A DNA stretch of 64,000 nucleotides from Armigeres subalbatus (Eukaryota > Arthropoda > Insecta > Diptera > Culicidae): positions 255,536,067 through 255,600,066 of the forward strand of contig NC_085139.1 in NCBI RefSeq assembly GCF_024139115.2, written 5' to 3'. The notes below the pieces were generated by a model, which saw only the letters and a list, made by a program, of their open reading frames with translations, searched no databases and was not told the DNA's origin. Numbering within the stretch: the stretch's first letter is position 1; each line of letters starts with the position of its first letter. Below are positions 34,103 to 45,190 of the stretch, in pieces. A program made the translations under genes and the position numbers.

Positions 34103-36662
34103 AGTTTTGAACTTGATTGAGCTCTACCCTGAGCTGAGCCGCGCCAAAGAGAACTTCTACAGTCAACTCAATGCCGTCGTAGATAGAATTCCGAAGGGTG
34201 ATATCAAGATCTGTTTGGGCGACTTCAATGCGAAGATCGGATCCGACAACTCGAACCATGAGCGCATTATGGGACGCCATGGTCTCGGAGAAATGAGCGA
34301 AAACGGAAAGCTGTTCGCAGAATTTTGTGGTAATAACGACATGGTGATCGGGGGATCGCTCTTCCCTCATCGACCGGTTCACAAGGCCACGTGGGTCTCC
34401 CGTGACGGCTTTACAGAAAATCAAATCGACCACATCTGCATCAGCCGAAAATGGAAACGGAGCCTTCTTGATGTACGGAATAAACGTAGTGCCGATATCG
34501 CGTCTGATCATCACCTCCTCATTGGCGAAATACGCCTGCGCATTGCGCGGATTCGTCTGCAGGATGAAAGAGTTGGACGACGATTCAACACACGCCGACT
34601 GGAAAATGCCACGGTGAAACGGTCCTTCTTTGAAGAACTGGAGACGCGTGCTGCAGGTATTCCGGAAGGTGGCAGCGTGGAAGACCAATGGACCGCCATC
34701 AAAAATGCCTTCATCGCTACCAGCGAGAACAATCTGGGCGAACTACGCACCCAGAGAAAACAATGGATCACCGATGAGACCTGGAGGAAGATAGAGAGAA
34801 GCCAAAACCGCGATAGAGCGATCGAAAACCAGAGGAGCCAAAGTCTTAGCCCGTCAACGATACGCGGCTCTTGAGAAGGAAGTAAAACGCTCATGTCGAC
34901 GGGACAAGCGAGCGTGGGCAGACTCTCTGGCCGACGAAGGAGAGAGAGCCGCCACAACCGGGGACATTCGCCTCCTCTACGATATCTCACGACGCTTAAG
35001 CGGGCGAAGATGAATGCAACGATGCCTGTGAAAGACGCGAATGATCAGTTATTGACCGACCCAACTGACCAGCTGAAACGCTGGTTCGAGCACTTCGAAC
35101 AACTTTTTCAAGTGCCAGCCAGGCCACCACCACCTCGGCACAATCTGCCTAGATCCGACGTATAATACGCTTCAATACCGAAGCCCCATCACTGCTAGAG
35201 ATTCAAACAGCCATCCAAAGCATGAAATCGAATAAAGCCCCAGGGGTCGACCACATATCAGCCGAGATGCTCAAAGCTGACTCCATGACATCCGCTCAAC
35301 TACTGCATCGTTTATTTCGTAATATCTGGGACACCGCAACTTTCCCGGTCGACTGGATGCAAGGTATCTTAGTGAAGGTGCCCAAAAAGGGTGACCTGGC
35401 TGTATGCGATAACTGGCGAGGCATTATGTTGCTGTGTTCCGTTCTCAAAGTTCTGTGCAAAATTATCCTAGCCCGGATTCAGGAGAAGAACGATGCGACT
35501 CTCCGGCGGCAGCTCCGGTCATGCTCCGCATCATTCTGGAGCAGGTCAACGAATTCCAAGAGTCCCTTTACTTGGTATTCATTGACTGCGAAAAAGCTTT
35601 CGATCGTCTCAATCACGAGAATATGTGGGGCGCCCTAAGACGCAAGAGGGTTCCTGAGAAAATCATCAGCCTCATCGAGGCACAGTACGAGGCCTTCTCG
35701 TGTAGATTGCTACACAATGGGGTCTTGTTCGACCCTATCCGGGTCGTAGCTGGTGTGAGGCAAGGATGTATTCTATCACCGTTACTGTTCCTTATCGTAA
35801 TCGACGAGATTCTGGCAGGTGTGATTGACCGTGAACCAAACCGCGGGCTGTTATGGTAGCCTATAACCATGGAGCAACTAAACGACTTCGAATTGGCTGA
35901 TGACGTTGCACTCCTCGCTCAACGGCGCTCTGATATGCAGAGCAAGCTCAACGACCTTGCCAAGCACTCCTCTTCGGCAGGTTTAGTCATCAACGTCAAC
36001 AAAACCAAATCGTTGGATGTAAACACGGTGACTCCTTCCAGTTTCACAGTAGCCGGGCAACCAGTGGAGAATGTTGAAAGCAAAATCTTGGTGGCCAAAT
36101 GGCGTCAGACGGCGTTACCAATATCGACATAGGCACACGGATCAAGAAAGCAAGGGCTGCCTTTGCGAGTTTAAGAAATATCTGGAAAAACAGGCAGTTA
36201 AGTGAACGCACCAAAATACGAATTTTCAACTCTAACGTGAAATCTGTGCTGTTATACGCTAGCGAAACATGGTGTGTATCAGTGGAGAACACTCAACGGC
36301 TGCAGGTGTTCATCAACAGATGTCTGCGGTATATAATTCGGGCCTGGTGGCCTCACAACTGGATCTCAAACAACGAGCTCCATCGTCGTTGTCACCAAAG
36401 GCCGATAGCAACAGAAATTCGGGATCGGAAGTGGGGCTGGGTCGGACACACTCTACGTAGGGGCGGAAACGAAATCTGTACACAAGCATTAGACTGAAAC
36501 CCAGCGGGACATCGCAGCAGAAGCAGACCCAGAGGCTCATGGCGGCGAAGCCTCAATAAAGAAATCTAACCTGGCAACAGGTTAAAGCGATAGCCGGGCA
36601 ACGCTCAGGATGGAGATCTTTCAAGTCGGCCCTTTGCACCACCGGAGGTGTACAGGGATCCG
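34103..36662 (+). mobile_element. 5'-truncated RTE retrotransposon (copy B)
   Basis: This copy starts in the endonuclease and ends at the same 3' sequence (CACCGGAGGTGTACAGG) as copies A and C, but without the TAAG tail. No target duplication was found. It belongs to the same family as copy A; a roughly 40-base deletion in the RT distinguishes it. Confidence 0.85.
34107..36500 (+). pseudogene. RTE endonuclease-reverse transcriptase, copy B, broken
   Basis: The endonuclease part (34107-34874) shows ICLGDFNAKIGSDN, TENQIDHICISRKWKRSLLD and ADIASDHHLLIGE, the standard RTE catalytic motifs. The RT has MKSNKAPGVDHISAEMLK, KKGDLAVCDNWRGIMLLC, the palm VFIDCEKAFDRLNHENMW with its Asp, VRQGCILSPLLF and LADDVALLAQRRSD near 35900. 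The C-terminus reads GWVGHTLRRGGNE. Frame changes near 34860, 35160 and 36110 and the loss of the AGFRAGRSCVDHI block (near 35510) inactivate it. Confidence 0.87.
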
Positions 36663-39060
36663 TGAATTTTCAGTGGAACTTCAGGGAGAACTTCAGAAGA
36701 AATTCCTTGAGGAAAAACTGCTGGACATTCCAGGGGACCATCCATATTGGAGGAATTCACGGAGAAATTTATCTGGACTCTAAATAAATTTTCAAAGGAA
36801 AATTGGAGGAACTTCCCAAAAAATTCCTGCAGGAATCTTTGGAGAAATTATCTGAGGGACTTCCAGACGAACTCCCTGAGGAGCTCAAAATTATTGAAGA
36901 AACTTCCGGCGATATTCTTGGAGCAATTTCTAAAGGAAATGATGGAGGAATTTTCGGAAGAATTTGTGGAAGAAATTCCGGAGGAACTCTTGCGGGAACT
37001 TCATGAGAATTTTCTTGAGGAACTCCAAAAAGATATGTAGGAGGAATTCCTGGAGATGCATCTAGGGGACTTCCTGGAAGAATTTCCAGGGGGATTTCTG
37101 GAGATACTTCCAAAGAAATTGTTTTAGAAACTTTCTGAGGAGTTCCTGGGGGAATTTTGATAGAACTTTCGTAGGAACTTCGGGAAGCATTATTGGAGGA
37201 ATTCCTGAAGAAACTTCCGGGGCAATTCCTGGAGCAATTCCGAAGGAATGCCTGGAGGAACTTCCGGAGAATTTCAGTGTGCCTGGGCTCCACCTCAGTC
37301 TGTGCCGTTAGTATTTTATGAGATAACAAATGTTAGTTCATGCCTTCTGTCGGTAAGGAGAATGGATCATATACCACCGAGTGTGACTATGTTTTACACC
37401 TAGGCTTCTATCCTTTTTTTGCGGTAGGATAATCCTAAAGGAATCAACGAAGAAACTCCCAGACAAACTCCTAAAGGAATTTTCGAAGAAAATCCAGGTG
37501 ATTTTTGTAAGAACTCTGGAAGGATTTTCTGGACGAATTTCCGGCGGAACTTCTGAAGGAATTCTGGGACGAGTTTTCAGAGGAACTCCTAGAGGAATTG
37601 TCGGTGGAGTCCCTTGGTGGATTTCTTGACGAGCTTCTGCGAGAATAGCCGGAAAAATTACTAGTCGAATTTCTGGTGAAGTTCTTGGAGGCGTTCCCTG
37701 GAGGCGTTATTGGAGGTGTAACGGAGGAATTTCTGAAGGAACTCCTGGGTGATTTTTCAGAGAAAATCATGGAGAAATTCCCGGAAGAACTGCTTTAGGA
37801 ATTCTCGACAAAAAAAATCCTTGAGGAATTTCTAGAGAAGCTCCCGAAGGAATTATCCGAGGAGTTTCTTGAGGATTTTCCGGATGAAAACCTGGAGTAA
37901 TTCCTTGACGATTTTTATGACGGGGAGCGAGGGAAAATAACCGGAATAACTCCTGGACGAATTTCTGGAGAAGATTCTGTAGGAATTTCCTGAGAAATGA
38001 TTGGAGGCATTGCCAGAGGAACTCTTGGACGAGTTTTCGTAGAAATAACCGGAGGTGTTTCTGAAGCAAGTCATGGAGGACTTTCCAGAGGAAATCGTGA
38101 AGGAATCCCTGGTGGAATTTACGAAGGAGCTGCTGAAAGAATTTTCGGAGCAATTTGCGGAGGAATACCTAGACGAATTTCTGGAAAAGCTCCTGTAGGA
38201 ATTCCCTAAGAAATTCTTGTAGGAATTGCCGGAGGAGGCAGTGAAAGAATTACTTACAAGAATTTCCTGGAGAATTTCTAGAGGAGTTTACTGGGGAACT
38301 CGGGGAGAGAATTCGGGAGGGGTTTCTGTAGAAGTTTACGGTGGAATACCTGGAAGTATTCCTGGAGGTATTTCCGGGGAGCTTCTGGAGGAATTTCCGG
38401 CGGAATTCCTTGAGAAATTTCTGAAGGAATTTCCGAAGAAACTCCTGGACGACTTTCCAGTAGCACTCCTGGAGGAATTCCTGGAAGACTTCCCGGAAGA
38501 ACTTTCTGAGAAATCTTTGAATTACTTCCGGAAGAACTCATAGAGGGATTTCCGAAGGAACTCCTTGAGTAGTTTCCAGGGAAATTCCTGAACAAATTCC
38601 CTTAGGAGATCGAATTCCGTGAGGAACTCCTAGAGGAATTCCAAAAGGAATTTCCAAAGGAACTCCTGAATGAATGGCTGGAGGATTTTTTTAGAGGCAC
38701 TCCAGGAGGAGTTTCCAAAAGAGCTCCTGGGGGACTTATCAGAGAAATACGTGGAGGAATTCCCGGAAGCACTGCTGGAGGAATTTTCGAAAAGCAATTC
38801 TGGAGAAACTCAGGAAGGAATTCTTTAAGAAACTCCTGAAGGCAGTCCTTGGAGAAATTTCCAAAGAAGGTCGTGGAAGAATTTTGTGAGGAATTCGTGG
38901 AGGTATCTCCGGGGAACTTCTGGAGGAATTTTATAATGGAGTCCTGGAGAACTTTTCGGAGGCAGTTCCTGAAGGTATTTCCTGAGGAGTTCTTTGAGGA
39001 ATTACTCCTGAAAGAATTAGTGGACGAGTTTTATATGAATCTTGGAAGAAATCCGTAAAT
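36663..39060. repeat. Degenerate GGAATTCCTGGAGGA-type repeat block
   Basis: About 2.4 kb consists of diverged copies of a roughly 15-base motif built around GGAATT, CTGGAGGA and CCGGAGGA. Because the unit length is a multiple of three, several frames stay open by chance and encode E/L-rich or S/N-rich shadows, not genes. A non-repetitive patch interrupts the block at about 37275-37435. Confidence 0.85.
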
Positions 39061-39500
39061 CAAATAGACAACAAAATATTAATGTAAGAAAAAAGTTTGC
39101 GATCCTCGTCGCCACCGGTCTACAGGGCTTCTAAATATCTTAAAATCTTACTAAATTTGATGTCTGATAAACTAAAAATCTAGGAATAAAAAAAATGGAA
39201 TTTATTCACAACGGAAACCTAGTAATATCCATTCGATTCCTGGAATTTTGGTCGTAGTTCGAAAGTTTCACTCGGGATTTCGAATCAGTAATCGTATACT
39301 CAAAATGTTTACTGGAGCCAAAAAAATGAAATTAGAATCTCGCAATCTTCACATAATTCCAAAAGTTTTTCGATTTTGAAGGGGTCATCGAGTCATAGGA
39401 ATACCGAAATGAGGAACACATAATCCTTAAAAAGCTATTAGAAGCAATCATTGCAGTAACCCAGAATTTTGTTTTACTATGGCATAATTTGCTTTTACGA
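39061..39500. other. Intron sequence without recognised gene
   Basis: AT-rich sequence with no open frame, element end or repeat that I can identify. Confidence 0.5.
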
Positions 39501-39850
39501 TTAGATGCCCGGCCGTGTTAACCAAGCTAATGCATCATCAGCATTAGATTGGCCCAGGAAACAAAACGTTGTCGAATTTCACGGGGCACCCCCAGGATTG
39601 TGTCTTTTGGTGAGAAAATCAATTTCACAAAATTTCAGCTCAATCGCTTGTTGCATAAGCTGGCGCATTTGATTTGAAGTTTGTATGGGGATTTCTAGCA
39701 AAATGTATCGGAATATACACCTCCAACACTCATTCGATCTGGAAATTGGTTCTGATTGCTCGATTGAGCTCAGAATTGCAAAAAGGGCGGTTGGCATGTT
39801 ACAGAACAATTTCATAGAACATTGAACGATGATTAAATGAACTTTTATAT
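39501..39850 (-). repeat. Interspersed repeat, inverted partner of 44849-45190
   Basis: The minus strand matches 44849-45190 almost base for base over about 280 bp, including a long open frame starting near CNMPTALFAILSSIEQSEP. The match fades beyond about 39500. The open frame is shared because of the recent common copy; no domain is recognised. The two copies form an inverted pair 5 kb apart. Confidence 0.75.
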
Positions 39851-39899
39851 AGTTTTCGGCTGATTCGATTCGATCAATAAATTCAAAATTACGCAATCC

Positions 39900-40250
39900 A
39901 GCCTTTAATAAACCAGCTGAAAGGAGCATGAGCATGAGCATGAGATGATCGTACAATTCGTAGTTGCTACTCCGTGATTGACCAGAACTAGCGGAATTGC
40001 ACAGGGAACCAACAGATGGGACTTGGGATTAGCTCTCCATCCTGCACGTTCCGAAAGCTCAACTTTTAATGGGTCAATAACGGCGCCGGCCACTTCCTTA
40101 CGATCATCGAGGGAAGGGAAGGAATGTTATTGTAACAACCGTTGTTTTAGAGACCGACGAATCGTCTGCATCTCTACGGTTGTTACGGGAAGGAGTATTG
40201 TAAGTAGGGAGAGGAAGTGTCATTACTTAGATCAGGATTCACCTTGGTAA
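39900..40250 (+). repeat. Repeat module with GAGCAT microsatellite and hairpin
   Basis: CCTTTAATAAACCAGCTGAAAGG (39902-39924) recurs at 44820-44842, next to the inverted repeat described above. A (GAGCAT)n stretch follows at 39925-39942. A bulged inverted repeat at about 40131-40188 (GTAACAACCG with CGGTTGTTAC) could form a stem. I think this is part of a dispersed mosquito repeat, but I cannot name the family. Confidence 0.5.
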
Positions 40251-41100
40251 GTGATGTAATCCAAGTAACTATCATGTTAATGTTGACGCGAGAACAAAGT
40301 TAATATCAGTTACGACGTATTGTGTTGTGTCATTGTTCACCCCCCTGTGTTCATCGTAAAGGCAGACAATCAATCGCTCCGGTAGAGCAATTACTAGTTT
40401 ATCTTTTAACTGTCTGTGATTGTTTCATATTCATCTAACGCGAGAGAAAATAATCATTACAAAACATAGATTTTTTCACGTACAGAAAAAAAAGATAGTT
40501 ATATCTCTTTCTACGTTGGTAGCTAAGAATTATGTAACTACTGTATTGGAATGCAAATTGGTTTGTGATAATTCTAACATAATCTGTCCCTGAAAAATGT
40601 ATGCTGGGTGTTTCTGTAATTGTAATATTACGTGGTCCCACTCAGGAAATTACGTACCGCACATGAAAAAACATCACAATGTTATTGATTCATAGTTTAG
40701 CGGCGACACGTGAAGTTTTGAGCAAATCAACCATTTTCTTAACTTGTATAAATTATTCAGAATATTTACGAGAATAAGCAAACATTTTTCATAAAACTTC
40801 AATGAAAGCAACATGCGAAACAGTAGCAAATAGAATATCCATTACGTAGACGAGCTTTTTTTTTGTCTTTATTAGCGAGACTCGAGTTAATGATAGACAA
40901 TACATATTAAAAACCCGACTTAATCCACCTACAGTGAACGCAACCCTTCTTACACTTTTGAATGGTTGTGTGTGCCTAGTGCATATTACAATTTCTATGC
41001 ATTCAATTGAATATAAAATAACTGATATTATCATGCTTTTATCGATTTCAAAATAAAAAAAGGATATTTCTGGAAATTTAACATTTTTTTTTAAAAAATA
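40251..41100. other. Intron sequence without recognised gene
   Basis: AT-rich sequence with short open frames only and no clear element boundary. Confidence 0.5.
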
Positions 41101-41575
41101 CAAAAAGACTGCTGATTTGATTTGCCGCCTTAAATGGCAATATTACAGCTTCTGTTTAAGCCCAAAAGAGTTCAAATCGGGTCATAGACGGCTGAGATAT
41201 TGGTGTGACAATTTTTCATTAGTAGTCTGAAAATATGTCTCATATTCGTATTTCACAGATATCTCTGAAACCAAATTTCCGATTGCAGAAAAAATTGAAC
41301 TCGTACAATGACAAAGTCATAGCTTTCGTTTAGTGTTAAAATCGTGCAAATCGGTCCACTGACGGCTGAGATCTTGATGTGAGATTTTTGTAACGCACAC
41401 ACATACGCACACACGCACACACGCACACACACACACACATACATACATGTGCTCAGTTCGTCGAGCTGAGTTGATTGGTATATACGACTTGGGTCTCCGA
41501 GCCTCGGATAAAAAGTCGGTTTTTCAAGCGATCTTTATACCCTTCTTAGGGTGTAAGAAGGGTAAAAATGTCAAA
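41101..41575 (+). repeat. Dispersed module with CA microsatellite and TCGTCGAGCTGAGTTGA motif
   Basis: A (CA)n stretch at about 41395-41440 is followed by GTTCGTCGAGCTGAGTTGAT and a GGTCTCCGAGCC block. The same order of motifs occurs near 51520-51640 (inverted), 53640-53740 (inverted) and 53820-53960 (direct). The upstream part has a duplicated GACGGCTGAGAT phrase at 41189 and 41351. It behaves as a non-coding dispersed repeat. Confidence 0.65.
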
Positions 41576-43330
41576 ATAATTTGTGAAGGAATGCAGCAGG
41601 AATTCTAGGAGAAAATGCTGGAATAATTCCTAAAGGGCTGAACAGATACATTCCTGAAAAACATTCTGAAGGAAAAAAAAATATGTTAAGTTCTTTTTAT
41701 TGGAATGTATTCAACCGTCTAAGACGAGTCAAGCACTCTCCACTCAATTCCACCAACCATTCCGACATCCTTGCAGACACGTATCTCGACCACAACTGTG
41801 TGGCCGTCTTCAGTGTCTCGTACTTGACTCGACCACACAGTTGTGGTCGAAACACGCAAAGACATTGAAATAATCGGTGGAATCAAATGGAGAGCACTCA
41901 ACTCGTCCTAGACGGTTGCATTCTAAAGAAATTTGAGGATGAAGAGCCGAAGGAATACTTAGAAGAGAGTTTGGAGGAATCGAATTTTTTTTCTGGTGGA
42001 ATTGCCAAAGGAATTACTTGACAAGTTTTCGATGAAGATCCTAGCAAAATTTCCGAAAGATTCTCTGAACTAATTGCCGAAAGCATTCCTGACCGACTTG
42101 CCGAATTATTTTCTGAAGTAACTATTGGAGAAACTGTTGAAATTATTTCAAAAGGTCTTGTTGTAGCAGTTAAAAAATTGTCTCTGAGGGGGGTTTATGT
42201 TCTATGGTCATGCCGAAGGAGTTTCTTAAAGACTAGCCGAAGGGATTGCTGGAAGAATTGCCGAAAGAATGTATTGACGATTTTTGAGCAATTTCATGGA
42301 AAAGCTGCCAAAGGAATTTCGGGAGGAGTAACCGAAGGAATTTTTGGAGGAATTACCGATGGAATGCCTGACGGATTTGCGGCCAGAATTCATGGATGAA
42401 TTCCTGGAGGAACTGCTGAAATTAATGCTGACAGAATTACCTAAGTAATTTTTTTATGGTCATCGACGAAATGCCAAAGAAATTGCAAAAGGAAGTATCG
42501 AAAAAAATCATGGATGAATTTATGAAGGAATTGCCAAAGGAGCACCTGGAGGAATTGCTGAAGGAGAATGTTTGAAAAAATTGCTCAAAGAAAAAAAACC
42601 CGGAGAAAATGCCGTAGGCTTTTTTGAGGATTTGCCGGATGCATTCGTTAAGGGCTTTTCGAAGATATTTTAGAAGGATTTGCCGAAGGGATTTGTGAAT
42701 GTATTGCCGAATGTATTTCCGGAGGAATTATAGATGATATTCTTAGAAGAATTTCCGAAAACTTTGCTGGAGGAATTAGCGAAGGAACTTTTTAAAAAAT
42801 TTCGGAGGGAATTGCGGGTGGAAGTAATTCGTAAAGAAATTGCCGAATTTATTTTGGGTGAAAACGCCTAAGGAAGTCCAGAAATAATTGCCTTAGGGAT
42901 TCCTTAAAGAATTGCCGAAGGAATTGTTTGGAGGATTTTCTAAAGGAATTGCTGAACTTATTCCTGAAGAAAGTGTCAATATACTGAACGAATTGTCAAA
43001 GAAAATCCAGGAGTAATTGCCAAAGTGAATATTGGAGGAACTCTTGTAAGAATTCCTGGGGAAAATGCAGAATGAATTTCCGGAACAATTCTCGGAGGAA
43101 CTGCTGAATGAGTTCTTGAAGAAAATGCCGTAGAAATTTCTGTACAAATTTCCGAATGAATTTCTGGAGAAATCGCTAAAATAATTCCTTGAGGAATTTC
43201 CAAAGGCACTCCTGGAGGAATTGTGGAAATTTTTTCTGGAGGAATTGCCTAAGGAAATCCTGGGAAACTTGCCAAAGAGTCCTGGGGGTAATACCGAAAT
43301 CATTTCAGAGGAATTGCTGAAGAAATTGTC
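41576..43330. repeat. Second degenerate GAATT/GCCGAAGGAATT repeat block
   Basis: This block is built from the same kind of unit as 36663-39060, with more GCCGAAGGAATT and GGAGGAATTGC variants. It is interrupted by the hairpin MITE at 41712-41918. Open frames in it are by-products of the repeat. Confidence 0.8.
41712..41918. mobile_element. Hairpin MITE (207 bp) in the repeat block
   Basis: The ends CAACCGTCTAAGACGAG and, inverted, CAACCGTCTAGGACGAG pair, and pairing continues over most of the element, including the inner CGACCACAACTGTGTGG and its complement. The element would fold into one long hairpin. The target duplication is not certain. Confidence 0.68.
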
Positions 43331-44319
43331 GAAAGATTTCGATGGTGAAGTCGATTTTATATTCAGTCAAATCCACATGACCTTGTGAACCAGATATGAA
43401 GATGAGGGATCCCTTGATCACCATGCCATTGTTATCAGAAACTCTGCAGCATGAACCTCAGTTTCTTACATCTATGTGAAATTGAAACGTTAGATCCCAA
43501 GCAGTACGCGCATACATATTTTAAATAGCTTTTTGTTCCTAAAAAATGCTTTGAAGACACTGGCAATACATTGAGTCACATTTAAGCCACTTTCCAGTTT
43601 CCGAAACACTCAATGTTTCATATCCGTTCAAACGGCGTTGCAATATGCCACGAATCTGACTTTTTGGGTGATTTGGAATTCGATGAGTTCCATATCAGAA
43701 ACAAAATAGATAAGTTGCAGTATTAATAACTCTTCGGTTAAATGCTGGCTACGATAATATTTTTGATATGTTGCAAAACACTTTGAGCTCAGCAGAGCAG
43801 TATTTTATTTTTGACAGTCTCTTTGCATGTTCCGTATAAGGTATATGAAGTTACAAATGACTTTGTTGTTTATGTAGTGCACTTTTAGCAGAACCTCCCA
43901 ATGGAATTGATGGTGTGATAGTTATAGTGAAAGGTTACAAATCTCAAGGTCCAATGTTCGATTCCCGGTTGGTTGTTGTGTTTTTATTTTCAGTGTAGCC
44001 GCAAGATGTTGCAAATAGGCTCCCCCTCTTGCGCTTTTTGTGTCACAAAAGTGTTCCAAATACGATGCGTTGTGCATAACTCAGACGTTTAGTAAGTTAT
44101 ACCATAGTTGTTACTCACTGAGAAACAAGTGGTGTTGCTTGGGTCCAATCTCGCCCATACAGATCTTAATTGTCACCTGTCGTGATGCTATTTACGATGC
44201 AAATCACATAGTGTCAACTCACATCACACTCACATAGTGTCAAAGTGGTGTGGTACAATACAATAAAAACATAACCTCCTGGCCAAAGACTCCTCAGACA
44301 TATTGACTTGTTTTACCCT
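43331..44319. other. Intron sequence; a tRNA-B-box-like motif at 43956-43966
   Basis: GTTCGATTCCC at 43956-43966 resembles an RNA polymerase III B box. The sequence 40-50 bases before it is only a weak A-box candidate and no cloverleaf could be drawn. It may be a decayed tRNA-related SINE. No other feature is seen. Confidence 0.3.
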
Positions 44320-44436
44320 TCCGGGACTCGCTTGGTACTGGACCGCTCACGCAGTCCCGCTTCTGTTGTGAACGAGAAGCGTGCTTTTTTCGAAGGTGTT
44401 GTACTTTTTACAACGGCGCGAGTCCCCGAAGGTTAC
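44320..44436. repeat. Inverted repeat (CCTTCCGGGACTCGC / GCGAGTCCCCGAAGG)
   Basis: The two ends of this 117-bp stretch pair with few mismatches. It may be a small MITE or the remnant of one; no target duplication is evident. Confidence 0.5.
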
Positions 44437-44505
44437 GAGCATTAAGTGTGGTAAATATTCTAATCTAATAAAATTGTATAAAAACATAAAATAGATTGAT
44501 CTCAC

Positions 44506-44661
44506 CCGATACAAAGTATTTCCAAGTACCATCAGGCGTAATCCTTTTTGAATTGTCGTCGCCACATATTCTGCCTGGGTCCGCTTCAGTTCTACCGCTA
44601 CCACTGATCGCATTTGAATGTTTTGCAGACCATCAATCGTCCAAAGAATGCCCTTCAAATC
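44506..44661 (-). CDS. Possible exon of unknown protein inside the DESI1 intron
   Basis: The 156-bp segment reads 52 codons without a stop: DLKGILWTIDGLQNIQMRSV, then VAVELKRTQAEYVATTIQ and KGLRLMVLGNTLYR. It is preceded by TTCAG and followed by GTGAG, so it could be a phase-0 exon on the DESI1 strand. Its residues look like those of a conserved protein, but I do not recognise it, and it would not fit in the DESI1 domain. The polypyrimidine tract is weak. It may be a nested gene, a captured host exon or a chance frame. Confidence 0.35.
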
Positions 44662-44819
44662 CTGAACATCTTCACAACACAGAGTTCAATTTCTTCAAAA
44701 CAAAATTCACATTTTCACCACAATTCGAAAAATAATTCGAAAAATTTTGAAAAAAAAAAAAAAAATGACGCGGGCAGAGGAGACAAACAATCCACCCTGT
44801 CACAAACGTGGCTTACTTC

Positions 44820-45190
44820 CCCTTTAATAAACCAGCTGAAAGGTAAGAAAAAGTTCATTTAATCATTATTGTACAATGTTCTGTAAAATTGATCTGTAAC
44901 ATGCCAACTGCACTTTTTGCAATTCTGAGCTCAATCGAGCAATCAGAACCAATTTCCAGATCGAATGAGTGTTGGAGGTGTATATTCCGATACATTTTGG
45001 TCGAAATCCCCATACAAACTTCAAATCAAATGCGCCAGCTTATGCAACAAGCGATTGAGCTGAAATTTTGTGAAATTGATTTTCTCACCAAAGACACAAT
45101 ACTGGGGGGTGCCCCGTGGAATTCGACAACATTTTTTTCTCCCCATACTAAGCTAGGCCAGTCTAATCAGCATCAGTGCACCGCAATTGA
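44820..45190 (+). repeat. Interspersed repeat, direct copy (partner of 39501-39850)
   Basis: It starts with CCTTTAATAAACCAGCTGAAAGG and then matches the minus strand of 39501-39850. The conserved open frame CNMPTALFAILSSIEQSEP is present here too. Orientation is opposite to the first copy. Confidence 0.75.

Noticed and set aside
36769..38595. Long open frames rich in E/L or S/N/P in the GGAATTCC blocks
   Set aside because: Open on several frames and both strands at once because the repeat unit is a multiple of three; no domain or start signal.
43890..43980. tRNA gene
   Set aside because: Only a B-box-like GTTCGATTCCC is present; no cloverleaf or convincing A box could be drawn.
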